Shown here in pieces: positions 39,830-51,150 of a DNA stretch of 64,000 nucleotides. The stretch is from assembly GCA_963575745.1 (NCBI GenBank), contig CAUYUJ010015837.1, forward strand, positions 255,497 to 319,496. The letters are read 5' to 3'. This stretch comes from Prorocentrum cordatum. Taxonomy: Eukaryota > Sar > Dinophyceae > Prorocentrales > Prorocentraceae. The notes under the pieces are model-generated. The model saw only the letters and a list, made by a program, of their open reading frames with translations, did not search any database and was not told the DNA's origin. Within the stretch, counting starts at the first letter, position 1; each line of letters opens with the position of its first letter. A program made the position numbers and the translations under genes.

Positions 39830-40700
39830 CGCCCGTCCGGCGGTGGCCCCGCGGTGTCCCGCGGTGTCCCGTGGTGTCCCGTGGTGTCCCGTGGTGTCCC
39901 ATGGTGTCTGCCGTTGCTAGGGCGAAGTCAAGACAAATGATTCTCCCCCGCCCGCCCGTCCGTCCGTCCGTCCGGCGGTGGCTCGCGGTGTCCCGCGGTG
40001 TCCCGTGGTGTTCCGTGGTGTCCCGTGGTGTCCCATGGTGTCCCGTTGAGTGAGATCGATAGTGAGATCGATAGTGAGATCGATACTGAGATCGATGTGG
40101 TGCCCCGAGGTGTCCCATGGTGTCCCGAAGTTTCCCAAAAAGTGAGACCGATAGTGAGATCGATAGTGAGATCGACAGGTGTCCCGTGGTGTCCCGTGGT
40201 GTCCCGTTGAGTAAGATCGATAGTGAGATCGATAGTGAGATCGGTAGTGAGATCGATGTGGTGTCCCGAGGTGTCCCGTGGTGTCCCGTGGTGTCCCACA
40301 AAGTGAGATCGATAGTGAAATCGATAGTGAGATCGACAGGTGTCCCGTGGTGTCCCGTGGTGTCCCGTGGTGTCCTGTTGAGTGAGATCGATAGTGAGAT
40401 CAATAGTGAGATCGATAGTGAGATCGATGTGGTGTCCCGAGGTGTCCCGTGGTGTCCCGTGGTGTCCTATGGCGTCCCGTTGAGTGAGATCGATAGTGAG
40501 ATCGATAGTGAGATCGATAGTGAGATCGATAGTGAGACCGATAGTGAGATCGAGAGGTGTCCCGTGGTGTCCCATGGTGTCCCGTGGTGTCCCGTGGTGT
40601 CCTGTTGAGTGAAATCGATAGTGAGATCGACAAGTGTCCCGTGGTGTCCCGTGGTGTCCCGTGGTGTCCCGTTGAGTGAGATCGATAGTGAGATCGATTC
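39830..40700 (+). repeat. Two-motif composite array: GTCCCGTGGT (10 bp) and AGTGAGATCGAT (12 bp)
   Basis: Short blocks of GTCCCGTGGT units alternate with blocks of AGTGAGATCGAT units, at least seven alternations in 870 bp. Each 12-bp unit holds GATC inside ATCGAT. Frames on both strands stay open through much of it (for example about 300 codons on the minus strand, 40827-39928). Confidence 0.95.
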
Positions 40701-40779
40701 GGTCAGATGTTGGTTCCCCCCCTCTCCCCCCCCCACACAACCTCCTTATCACCCAAAGGGTCGTATAGGTATACGAATG

Positions 40780-40965
40780 CCCTTCGTAGCCCCCGCTCGC
40801 TCGCGCCCGTCGTGGCCCCACATGCATGCCGTTCGTGGCCCCGCCGTCGCCCTTTGTGGCCCCCTCGCTGCCCGTCGTGGCCCCAGGGCTGCCCTCGGCG
40901 GCCCCGTCGCTGCCCTCTGTGGTCTCGGATTTTATGCCCTTCGTGGCCCACGCTGGCTACTCTCA
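40780..40965 (+). repeat. GCCCTTCGTGGCCCC minisatellite, second array
   Basis: Same unit as 39400-39680. It runs into family-E copy E3. Confidence 0.9.
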
Positions 40966-41383
40966 CGATTTACTTGGGAATCGCGCTATCGCTCGTGATT
41001 TCCTCGCGGATCCACGCTTCAGCAACCCGCCTGCTGGACCTCGTCGCCTGGGCCCGCCTTCCCGACCTGCCCGCTATGGGTCTGCCCACCCGATCTGCCC
41101 GTTGGTTCTACCACTTGTCTTCTGCTCCTTGCCCCCCTCCTGCTAATTTCTCTCGTGCCCCATTCTTTTCCCTCCCTCTTCCACCCGTCCTCTCTTCCCT
41201 TGTTTTAGGGGCTGCACTATATACACGTGGCAGGTAAGGAAGATACACCCCCAAGGGGGTGAGATCGAAGACGACGAGGGCGGGTACCGAGGGTTTGGGA
41301 TATACGTATTGATTGGCAAGTGAGCAGATAGGAACGAACAGTCTTAACATGATTGTTGTTGTTGTTTTTGCTGTTGCGGTTGC

Positions 41384-41416
<33 letters not shown>

Positions 41417-41440
41417 GGTTGTTGTGGTTGTTGTTGTTTG

Positions 41441-41504
<64 letters not shown>

Positions 41505-41560
41505 GCTGCTGCTGCTGCTGCTGTTGTTGTTGTTGTTGTTGTTGTTGAACTCTTTTCTGA
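40966..41560 (+). repeat. Family E, copy E3, with (TTG)n expansion
   Basis: Contains GGGAATCGCGCTATCGCTCG, CTTCAGCAACCCGCCTGCTG, TTTTAGGGGCTGCACTATAT, GGCAGGTAAGGAAGATACAC and AACAGTCTTAACATG, then about 200 bp of TTG/TGT at 41348-41550. Confidence 0.85.
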
Positions 41561-42560
41561 AGAAAGACTAGTGTTGATCCCCCCTCCGGTAACATGTGTT
41601 TTTTTCGATTGAAATGCCTTTCCTGGGGCTCGCACCTTTTTTTGTCAGGGAAAGTCTGCCTCCTCAACCTGCACCCATGGCGCCCGGTTTTGAAGCAGCA
41701 GCGGCTCCCGCCTGATCTTTCATCACAATGCATTCCTAAATCGCGCTCTCGCGCGGGAGCTCCTTACATTCATTCAGGAATCGCGCTCTCGCGTGGGACT
41801 TCCTCGCAACTTATTCAGACGCCCTCGGCGCTGAGGAATCACGCTCTCGCTTTGGTTTTTATTACGGTTTACTTGGGAATCACGCTATCGCTCGAGACAT
41901 CTTTGCGATTCATGCAGGACCCATGCTTCAGCAGCCCGCCTGCTCGACCTGGTCGCCTGGGCCCGCCTTTCCGACTTGCCGCTATGGGTCTGCCCACCCG
42001 ATCTGCCCGTCTGGTTCTACCACCTGTTTTCTGCTCCTCGCCCCCCTCCTGCTAATTTCTCGTGTTCCATTCTTCTCTCCCCCTCCTTCCATCCGTCATC
42101 TCTTCCCCTGTTTTAAGGGCTGCTCTAAGCGCACGTGGCAGGTAAGGAAGATATGCCCCCGAGGGGGTACGATCGAAGACGTAGAGGCCAGGGATCGATG
42201 GTTTGTGATATACGTCTTGAATGACACGCGAGCAGATAGGAGCGAGCAGTCTTCAAATGATTGTTGTTGCTGTTATTGGATTCTCATGTCTGAAGAAAAT
42301 TGTTGTTGATCCCCCCGTCTCGTGCCCATTATATTTTTCAATTGAAGTGCCCTTCCAGGGGCTCGCATCCTGTTTTTTACCATGGATCGTCTTGAGCGTC
42401 AAATTGCGCCCCTGGCCCCCGCGTTTCGATAACAACGGCTCCCGCCTGACATTTCTTTACAATTATTTAGAGATCAGACTTTCGCTGGAGGCTTCCTCGC
42501 AATTTACTCCTCAGGAAGCGCGCTCTCGCTTGGGACTTCTCCGCAATTCTAGCTTCGCGT
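41561..42560 (+). repeat. Family E, copy E4 (in tandem with E3)
   Basis: Starts at the post-microsatellite block (GAAGAAAGACTAGTGTTGATC, TTGAAATGCC), repeats the whole family order with AGCAGTCTTCAAATG at about 42246, and then begins a further copy (TTGAAGTGCCCTTCCAGGGG at about 42341) that breaks off near 42560. Confidence 0.8.
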
Positions 42561-42716
42561 ATCCCCACCAGCCCATCCAGAAACGATGTCCAGGCGAGTT
42601 GATGTGATCAGAGAAGTGCGGGAGCGAAGAGGGGGACGGCCGCATTGTGCGAAGGAGGGAGGAGGAGAAGGAGAAGACTGGATGGATGGATGAGGGAGGG
42701 GGGAGAAGGAGGATGA

Positions 42717-42719
<3 letters not shown>

Positions 42720-42769
<50 letters not shown>

Positions 42770-43074
42770 CTGATGATGATGATGATGCTGACGATGATGC
42801 TGATGATGATGATGCTGCTGCTGATGATGATGATGATCATGATGATGCTGATGATGATGATGATGATGATGACGACGACGATGATGATGATGATGATGAT
42901 GCTGATGATGATGGTGGTGGTGGTGGTGATGATTATGATGATGCTGATGATGATGATGCTGGTGATGCTGATGATGCTGATGATGCTGCTGATGATGCCG
43001 ATGATGCCGATGATGATGTTGATGATGCTGATGCTGATGCTGTTGATGCTGATGATGATGACGATGACGATGAC

Positions 43075-43111
<37 letters not shown>

Positions 43112-43161
43112 CTGATTATGATGGTGATGATGATGATGATGATGATGATGCTGATGAGGCT

Positions 43162-43208
<47 letters not shown>

Positions 43209-43223
43209 GATGATGATGATGAC

Positions 43224-43258
<35 letters not shown>

Positions 43259-43259
43259 C

Positions 43260-43308
<49 letters not shown>

Positions 43309-43309
43309 C

Positions 43310-43392
<83 letters not shown>

Positions 43393-43440
43393 CTGATGCT
43401 GATGCTGATGCTGATGCTGATGCTGATGCTGAGGTGGAGG
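42720..43440 (+). repeat. (GAT)n microsatellite, about 720 bp
   Basis: Mostly pure ATG/GAT units with scattered GCT, GGT and GAC variants. A second short GCTGAT block closes it at 43390-43432. The long poly-Met, poly-Asp and poly-Ile frames are artefacts. Confidence 0.98.
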
Positions 43441-43504
43441 AGGAGGACGAAGAGGAGGAGTAGGACGAGGAAGGAGGAGCAGGAGGAGGAGGAGGGCAAG
43501 GAAA

Positions 43505-43770
43505 AGGGCCAGAGGTCTCTTGGATGCCTCTCGCAGCCTCTTGGGGTATCTCTTGGGCGCTTCTTGGTGGCCTCTTGGGACGTCTTCGGTGTCTCTTGGC
43601 GGTCCTTGGGGGCTCTTGGGAGTCTTGGGTGCCTCGGGGGAGCCTCTTGGGGCCGCTTGGGGTCCTCTTGGGGACTTCTGGGGGCCTCTTGGGGACCTCT
43701 AGGGGCCATCTCGCGGCCGTCTTGGGACCTCTTGGGGCTTCCTGGGCGCCTCTTGGGGCTATCTTGGAGG
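43505..43770 (+). repeat. LGR array, block at 43.5 kb
   Basis: Units such as GCCTCTTGGGGACCTCTAGG directly follow the GAT and GGA tracts. Confidence 0.85.
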
Positions 43771-44659
43771 AGATCGATCAAAGAAGACGGGGGCTTATTT
43801 TAGCGTTGCCAAAATGGGGCCAAAACCATAGGACAACCAATGGTTCTGGCTTCCTCGCCGAGGCCGTTTTGGGCGCTCTAACTACCCGCGAGCGGCCCCG
43901 TCCAGGTCCAGGGGAGGGGGTAGGGGAGGGGTCAAGACACCCTCTCCGCAGGCAAGCCGTCTAGCTCGCTCCCACCCGCCCTCCCACCACAGAAGTGGCA
44001 TCCGAGTCTCGGCATAGCCAGGGGTCGCCACTGGATGGACAGCCACTGGGAACCAAAGCGGACGCCAGGTGCGCGACGCTCGCCGCGGGCTCCACATGCG
44101 GTTGGTGTGCCATCCTTGTAAAAGACGTGATGCCCCCCCGTCCGCATGGTCCAGATGCTGATGTGGGGGGTGTCAGCACTGTTCTGGGCCCGCGCACAGC
44201 AAGCATCATCATGCGGGCACCACCGCCGTCCCTGTCAAAAAAGCAGTGCAAAGTGGTCGCGGGTGGCCAGCACGATTCCCACGACGTTGTCGCAACGTGC
44301 TCTTTGCATTGCTTTTGACACGGATGTTGTTCCTGCACAAAGCGGCTTCATTAAGGGTGCCCCGGCATCCTTGTCAAAAAACAATATGTGCTCACAGAGC
44401 GCCAGCGCATTGTCCAGATTTTGCTGCAATGTGCACTTCGTATTGTTTGTTAGGGATTGTGGAGGGTGTTGGCAGGGCGGGCCCCGCAATGTGTTTTTTT
44501 GCATGGTTTTTGACAGGGATGGTGGGGGGGGTGCCCGCATGGTTCAGGGTTGGCTGCCGGCCAGGTGGGGGAGGGGGTGTTCATTAGGGAACAATGATAA
44601 ATCCTCCCCGAAGGGGAAGCGGGAGGGGTGGAAGAGGGAACGCCCTAAACCACCTACGC
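43771..44659. repeat. No gene; scattered direct and inverted TCCCTGTCAAAAAA motifs
   Basis: TCC(C/T)TGTCAAAAAA or its complement TTTTTGACAGGGATGG occurs near 44239, 44370 and 44510, with diverged versions at 44115 and 44312. These mark three to five degenerate copies of a ~100-bp repeat in both orientations. Confidence 0.5.
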
Positions 44660-45501
44660 CCAGAGGGCTGGTGGGATTTATTCAGATGCCGCTCCTCGAC
44701 GCTCAGCATCCGCACTCTCGCTTTGGACGTTCTCACGGTTCACTTGGGAGTCGCGTTCCCGCTAGATATTTCCTGGCGATCCAAGCAGGGTTCACGCTTC
44801 AACGACCCGCCCGCTCGACCCGCCCGCCGGGGCCTGCCCGCCCGACCAGTCCGTTAGGGACTGCAGTCGCCGCTCGCTGTCCTTCGCCTGCCTTCGATGC
44901 CCCTCGTTGCCCGCACTGGTTTCCGCGGTCGCCGTCGCTCCCTCCCCTTCGTGGCCCCGTTGCTGCCCTGGCCCCGTCGCTGCCTTCTGTGGCCCAGCAT
45001 GATCTGCCCTTCGTGGCCCCTGCTCGCTCGCGCCCGTCGTGGCCCCACACGCATGCCCTTCGTTGCCCCGCTGTCGCCCTTCGTGGCCCCCTCTCTGCCC
45101 TTCGTGGCCTCATATGCGTGCCCTTCGTGGCCCCGCTGTCGCCATTTCTGGCCCCATACATGTATGCCCTTCGTGGCCCCCGCTCGTTCGCGCCCGTCGT
45201 GGCCTCATATGCGTGCCCTTCGTGGCCCCGCTGTCGTGTCCCTTCCTTCTATCCGTCTCCTCTTCCCCTGCCTTAGGGGCTGCACGAAAGACACGCTGCA
45301 GGTAAGAAAGACATGCCCCCAAATGCTTACGATCGAAGACGAAGAGGGCGGGTATCGAGGGTTTGAGATGTACGTGATGCATCGCACGCGAGCAGATACG
45401 AGCGACCAGTCTTCAACTGAGTGTTGTTTGTTGCTGCTGCTGTTGTTGTGGTTGTTGTTGTTGTTGCTGTTGTATTGTAGTAGTAGTAGTAGTAGTAGTA
45501 G

Positions 45502-45556
<55 letters not shown>

Positions 45557-45570
45557 CGTCGTTGTTGTTG

Positions 45571-45602
<32 letters not shown>

Positions 45603-45905
45603 GTTGCTGCTGCTGTTGTTGTTGTTGCTACTGCTGTTGTTGCTGCGATTGTTGCGATTGTTGTTGTTGTGGTTGTTGTTGGTGCTACTGTTGTTGTTGT
45701 TGTTGTTGTTGTTGTTGCAGCTGCTGATATTTGTGCTGTTGCTGTTGCTGTTGTGATTGTGGTTGTGGGTGTGGTTGTGGTTTCAGTTGTGGTTGTTGAG
45801 CTTTCATTGAAAGTCATATTTATGGTTGATCCCCCCCTGGTAACCATTGTGCTTTTCAATTGAAATGCCCCCCTCGGGGCTCGCACCCTGTTTTTCCCAA
45901 CCCTC
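44660..45905 (+). repeat. Family E, copy E5, with inserted minisatellite and long (TTG)n
   Basis: Family-E 5' blocks (44690-44860), then the GCCCTTCGTGGCCCC array (44870-45235), then TTAGGGGCTGCACGAAAGAC, CGATCGAAGACGAAGAGGGC and CCAGTCTTCAACTGAG. About 380 bp of TTG/TGT with a short (GTA)n follow at 45420-45800, and then TTGATCCCCCCCTGG and TTGAAATGCCCCCCTCGGGG. Confidence 0.85.
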
Positions 45906-45974
45906 CTTTGTTTGGGTTATTTAATCGCTTCGCTCATTCCGCCGGCCCGTATTGTGCCATCGCAGGCGTTTGCT

Positions 45975-46710
45975 TGCGCGTTCGTGGCCTCTTGGAGCCT
46001 CGGTGGGGCCGTTTGGGGCCTCTTGGCGCCTCTTTTTAGGCCTCTTGGAGAACTCGGGAGGCCTCCAGGGGGCCTCCTGAGCTCTCGTGACGGTCTCTTG
46101 GGGGGCTTTCGGCGGGCTCTTGGCGGTATTTGTTGGTCCTCTTGGGGCCTGGGGCCTGACGTTGTTGGTCCTCTTGGGGCCTCACGGGAGCTTATTGGGG
46201 CGTCTTGGGGGTGTCTTGGAGAGTCTCTTGGGGCCTCTTTCGGGGTCCTGGGCGCCTTCTGGGGCGGAGGGCTCGATTTTTCAGTTCTCGGTTCCCTTCT
46301 TGAGCCCCTCTTGGGCCCGTCTTGGGGCCTCTTGGTCCGCCTTGGGCAGCACTTGGGCCGTCTGGGGGGCGCTCTTGGGCCGCTCCGGGGCCGTCTTGGG
46401 AGCCTCGTGGGCCGTCTTGGAGCAGTCTTGAAGGCCTCTTGGGCCCTCTTGGAGCGTCCGGAAGCGAAAAGGCCAGAACGCAAAAAAACATAGAAAAAAC
46501 AAATGAAAATCAACGATTTTGGCAACTTGGGGCCCTCTTCGGAGGCCTCTTGGAAGGCCCTTGGAGCGTCTTGGAGGCCTCTTGGGCTGTCTTGGGGCCA
46601 TCTGGGGCGTCTTCGGGCGATCTTTGGCCGTCTCGGGCCTCTCTTGGACCGTCTAGAAAGCTTCTCGGGGCCCTCTTGGACCGATCTGGAGCCCTCTTGG
46701 ACTCCGAAAC
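45975..46710 (+). repeat. LGR array, block at 46 kb
   Basis: LGR units with an A-rich linker at about 46450-46530 and the segment TCGATTTTTCAGTTCTCGG near 46270, related to block 10140-10790. Confidence 0.85.
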
Positions 46711-46976
46711 AGAACTCCGGCATCTCTGGCCCGACCTTGCCGGGACCTTGACTTGCCGGGGACTTGCCGGGACCTTGCCGGGGTACTTTTCGTCCGGGGA
46801 CCCCCAGGGGCCGCCCCGCGCGCGCGAACTAGAAATACTGTTAACCAGGTACCGGAGATCTTAGCACGCCCTGGCCCGTTGGGCCGGCGAATTTCTGAAC
46901 AGAGCAGTGTGGTCTCCTTCTCCTCCTCCTGGCCCCCCCCCGCTCTCCCTTCGACTCTCTCCTCTCGCATCCCTCT
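46711..46976. other. No gene seen; GACTTGCCGGGACCTTGCC direct repeats
   Basis: A short tandem of CTTGCCGGGACCTTG at 46735-46785, then unassigned sequence. Confidence 0.5.
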
Positions 46977-47012
46977 TGGGGGCCGCGAAGTATGAAGCTG
47001 TCGCCACCTTCG
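46977..47012 (+). repeat. Single remnant of the 102-bp satellite
   Basis: GGGGGCCGCGAAGTATGAAG followed by CTGTCGCCACCTTCG matches the core of the units at 50480-51150. Confidence 0.7.
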
Positions 47013-47019
47013 CATGAAG

Positions 47020-47235
47020 GGATCGGCTCGGTTCGGTTCGGTCCGGTTCTGCAGCCGGGTCGGTTTTGCTTGGCCCGTTCGGTTTGGCATCGGTCCGGTT
47101 TCGGCCGGTTCGGCTTGGGCCTGCCGCCGGTTCGGTTCGGTTCCGGTTTTCGCGCGGTTGGGTCCGACCGGTTCGGTTCGGTTCGAGTGGCCGCTCCGGT
47201 TCGGTTCGGCCCGACTGGTCAGGTGCGACGTTGGG
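47020..47235 (+). repeat. GGTTCGGTTCGG-type short repeat, left copy
   Basis: Imperfect GGTTCGG/TCGGTTCGG units. The same type recurs at 50280-50475. Confidence 0.85.
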
Positions 47236-47274
47236 CGCCCCGTCTGCGTAAGCGACGACCCAGTTTGAAAAAAA

Positions 47275-47440
47275 GGGAGGAGGAGGAGGAGGAGGAGGAG
47301 GAGGAGGAGGAGGAGGAGGAGGAGAGGAGGAGGAGGAGGAGGAGGAGGAGGAGGAGGAGGCGGAGGCGGAGGCGGAGGAGGGAGGAGGAGGACGACGAGG
47401 AGGAGAAGGAGGAGGAGGAGCAGGAGGAGAAACGTGGAGG
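47275..47440 (+). repeat. (GGA)n microsatellite, left copy
   Basis: GGA tract with short GCGGAG and GACGAC interruptions. Confidence 0.95.
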
Positions 47441-47464
47441 CGTGGAGGCGCGAGGCCCTCCAGC

Positions 47465-49875
47465 GACGTGCCCCGACGGGGGTCGCAGCCCCGAGGGGGG
47501 TCGCAGCCCCGAGGGGGGTCGCAGCCCCGAGGGGGGTCGCGCCCGCGAGGGGGGTTGCACCCGCCAGGGGGGTTGCACCCGCCAGGGGGGTTGCGCCCGC
47601 CAGGGGGGTTGCACCCGCCAGGGGGGTTGCGCCCGCCAGGGGGGTTGCACCCGCCAGGGGGGTTGCACCCGCCAGGGGGGTTGCACCCGCCAGGGGGGTT
47701 GCACCCGCCAGGGGGGTGGCACCGCCAGGGGGTGCGCCAGGGGGGTTGAACCCGCCAGGGGGGTTTGCACCCGCCAGGGGGGGCGCCGCCAGGGTGGCCC
47801 CGCCAGGGGGTGACCCGCCAGGGGGGTTGGGGTTGCACCCGCCAGGGGGGTTGCACCCGCCAGGGGGGTTGCGCCCGCCAGGGGGGTTGCGCCCGCCAGG
47901 GGGGTTGCACCCGCCAGGGGGGTGCACCCGCCAGGGGGGTGGCCACCCGCCAGGGGGGTGGCGCCAGGGGGGTTGCGCCCGCCAGGGGGGGGCACCCGCC
48001 AGGGGGGTTGCGCCCGCCAGGGGGGTTGCGCCCGCCAGGGGGGTTGCACCGCCAGGGGGGTAGCACCCGCACAGGGGGTCGCACCCGCCAGGGGAGCACG
48101 GTCGCACCCGCCGGGGGGTCGCACCGCCAGGGGGGTTGCACCCGCCAGGGGGGTTGCGCCAGCCAGGGGGGTTGACCACCGCCAGGGGGGTTGCGCCCGC
48201 CAGGGGGGTTGCACCCGCCAGGGGGGTTGCGCCCGCCAGGGGGGTCGCGCCCGCCAGGGGGGTCGCGCCCGCCAGGGGTGTCGCAGCCCGCCAGGGGGGT
48301 TGCACCCGCCAGGGGGGTTGCACCCGCCAGGAGGGTTGCACCCGCCAGGGGGGGGTTGCACCCGCGAGGGGGGTTGCACCGCGAGGGGGGTTTGCACCCG
48401 CCAGGTGGGTTCATGGCGCCAGGGTGTTGCATCCGCCAGGGGGGTTGCGCTCCGCCAGGTGTGGTGCGCCCGCCAGGGGGGGTCGCGCCCGCGAGGGGGG
48501 TCGCGCCCGCCAGGGGGGTCGCACCCGCCAGGGGGGTCGCAGCCCGCCAAGGGGGTTGCACCCGCCAGGGGGGTCGCGCCCGCCAGGGGGGTCGCAGCCC
48601 GCCAGGGGGGTTGCACCCGCCAGGGGGGTCGCAGCCCGCCAGGGGGGTCGCGCCCGCCACGGGGGTCGCGCCCGCCAGGGGGGTTGCACCCGCCAGGGGG
48701 GTTGCACCCGCCAGGGCGGTTGCGCCCGCCAGGGGGGTTGCACCCGCCAGGGGGGTTGCACCCACCAGCGGGGTTGCACCCGCCAGAGGGGGTCGCGCCC
48801 GCCAGGGGGGTCGCGCCCGCCAGGGGGGTCGCAGCCCGCCAGGGGGGTTGCACCCGCCAGGGGGGTCGCAGCCCGCCAGGGGGGTTTGGCGCGCCAGGGG
48901 GGTGCGCCCAGACAGGGGCGTTGCACCCGCCGGGGGGGGGGGATTGCGCCGCCCAGGATGGTTGCGCCCGCCAGGGGGTGTTGCACCCGCCAGGGGGTTG
49001 CACCCGCGAGGGGGGTTGCACCCGCCAGGGGGAGTGACACCCGCAGGTGGGCCGCAACCGCCAGGGGGTGACCCGCCCGGGGGTTGCACCCGCCAGGGGG
49101 GTCGCGCCAGCCAGGGGGGTGCACCCGCCCGGGGGTGCACCCGCCAGGGGGGTTGCACCCTCCAGGGGAGTTGCACCGCCTGGGGGGTGGCACCCGCCAG
49201 GGGGGTTGCACTCGCCAGGGGGGTTGCACCCGCCAGGGGGGTTGCACCCGCCAGGGGGGGTGCACCCGCCAGGGGGGTTGCACCCGCCAGGGGGGGTTGC
49301 GCCCGCCAGGGGGGTCTTGCCCGCCAGGGGGGTGCACCCGCCAGGGGGGTTGCACCCGCCAGGGGGGTTGCACCCGCCATGGGGGTGGCGCCCGCCAGGG
49401 GGGTGGCACCCGCCAGGGGGTTGCACCCGCGAGGGGGGTTGCCAGGGGGGTTGCCCGCCAGGGTGGGGGTTGCGCCCGCCAGGGGGGTTGCACCCGCCAG
49501 GGGGGTTGCACCCGCCAGGGGGGTTGCGCCCGCCAGGGGGGTTCGCGCCCGCCAGGGGGGTTGCACCCGCCAGGGGGGTTGCACCCGCCAGGGGGGTTGC
49601 ACCCGCCAGGGGGGTTGCACCCGCCAGGGGGGTTGCGCCCGCCAGGGGGGTTGCACCCGCCAGGGGGGTTGCACCCGCGAGGGGGGTTGCACCCGCGAGG
49701 GGGGTTGCACCCGCCAGGCTCAGGGGGGTTGCGCCCGCCAGGGGGGTTGCACCCGCCAGGGGGGTTGCACCCGCCAGGGGGGTTGCGCCCGCCAGGGGGG
49801 TTGCGCCCGCCAGGGGGGTTGCACCCGCCAGGGGGGTTGCGCCCGCCAGGGGGGTTGCACCCGCGAGGGGGGTCG
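47465..49875 (+). repeat. 18-bp minisatellite, about 130 copies
   Basis: Unit CAGGGGGGTTGCACCCGC with TTGCGCCCG and GTCGCGCCCG variants. Because 18 is a multiple of three and the unit lacks stops in any frame, long stop-free frames of several hundred codons exist on both strands (for example 48191-50518 plus, 49710-46861 minus). These read six-residue repeats (GGLHPP, RQGGCT, ARGVAP; PGGCNP, PWRVQP, LAGATP). Early units (47465-47540) are the variant GAGGGGGGTCGCAGCCCC. Confidence 0.98.
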
Positions 49876-50018
49876 AAGTCGCTGTCGCTGTCGCCGCCGC
49901 CGCCGCCGCCGCCGTCGCCGCCGCCGTCGCCGTCGCCGTCGCGGGTCGCCAGGGGGGTCGCCAGGGGGGCTGCCAGGAGGGTCGCCAGGAGCCCCCCCGG
50001 GGCTCCCCCGCGGCCCCC

Positions 50019-50050
<32 letters not shown>

Positions 50051-50195
50051 GACGCTTGCCGACGCCCGCGCCCGCCGACGCCGCCGCCGTCGAGGAGGAG
50101 GAGGAAGCGGAGGAGGAGGAGGAGGAGGAGGAGGAGGAGGAGGAGGAGGAGGAGGAGGAGGAGGAGGAGGAGGAGGAGGAGGAGGAGGAGGGGTC
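49876..50195 (+). repeat. (GTCGCC)n, (GAC)n and (GGA)n tracts, right flank
   Basis: GTCGCC/GCC at 49880-49940, GACGAC at about 50020-50050 and GGA at 50095-50195. Confidence 0.9.
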
Positions 50196-50279
50196 GCGGG
50201 AATCTTCGGGAGGTTCTGGGGTCATCGGGGTCCCGGAGTCCTGGGGGTCATCGGGGTCCTGGGGTCCGGACCAGAGGGG

Positions 50280-50475
50280 AAAGGGGTTCGGTTCGGTTCC
50301 CGTCGGTTCGGTTCAGGGGCCGCCCGGTTCCGGTTCGGTTCCGGTTCTGGTTCGGTTCGGTCCTCGCCGGTTCGGTTCTGAATGAATTCGGTTCGGTCCG
50401 GTTCGGTTTTCTACGTTCCTGGTTTTGGACCGGTTCGGTCCGGTTCGGTCACGGTTCCCGGTTCTCGGTTCGGTG
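50280..50475 (+). repeat. GGTTCGGTTCGG-type short repeat, right copy
   Basis: Same unit as 47020-47235, on the same strand. Confidence 0.85.
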
Positions 50476-50479
50476 CGGT

Positions 50480-51150
50480 CCCTTCATGCTTCGAGGGCTG
50501 CCGGGGGGGACAGCATAGTGGGTGCCGGCGGTAGATTCGGATTCGATCTCGGCACCCCTGGGGGCTGCAATCTGTGGAGCCGTCGCCAAATTTCGAGGGC
50601 TGCTGGGGGGGGCAATATAGTGGGTGCCGACGGCAGATTCAAATTAGACCTCGACATCTTTTCGGGGTTGCGAAGTGTGAAACTGTCGCCACTTTCGATG
50701 GCTGCTGGGGGGTCCAGCATAGTGGGTGCCGACGACAGATTCAAATTAGACCTCGATATGGGGCTGCGAAGTGTGAAACTGTCGCCACTTTCGGGGGCTG
50801 CTGGGGGGGCCAGCATAGTAGGTGCCGACGGCAGATTCAAATTTGACTTCGACATCTCTGGGGGACTGCGATTTGCGAAACTGTCTCCATTTTCAAGGGC
50901 TGCTGGGGGGGGGCAGCATGGTGGGTGCCGACGGCAGGTTCAATTTAGACCGACATCTCTGGGGGGCGTGGTGGTTGTAAAGCTGTCGCCGTTTTCGAGG
51001 GCTTCTGGGGGGGCAACATTGTGGGTGCCGACGGCATCTTCAAATTAGTCAGACTTCGATATCCCCCGGGGGCTGCGATCTGCGAATCTGTCGCCATTTT
51101 CGAGGGCTGCTGGGGGGCCAGCATAATGGGTGCCGACGGCATCTTCACAT
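50480..51150 (+). repeat. 102-bp satellite array, opposite orientation to 37-38 kb
   Basis: About six units with GTGAAACTGTCGCCACTTTC, GGGCTGCTGGGGGG and AGCATAGTGGGTGCCGACG. Landmark spacing is 96-102 bp. The reverse complement of the 37-38 kb unit aligns directly. Confidence 0.9.

Noticed and set aside
42647-43803. Poly-Met, poly-Ile and poly-Asp frames
   Set aside because: Products of the (GAT)n microsatellite.
46861-49710. A 949-codon minus-strand frame and several 400-775-codon frames in the same place
   Set aside because: All are readings of the 18-bp minisatellite, open because the unit has no stop codons and a length divisible by three.
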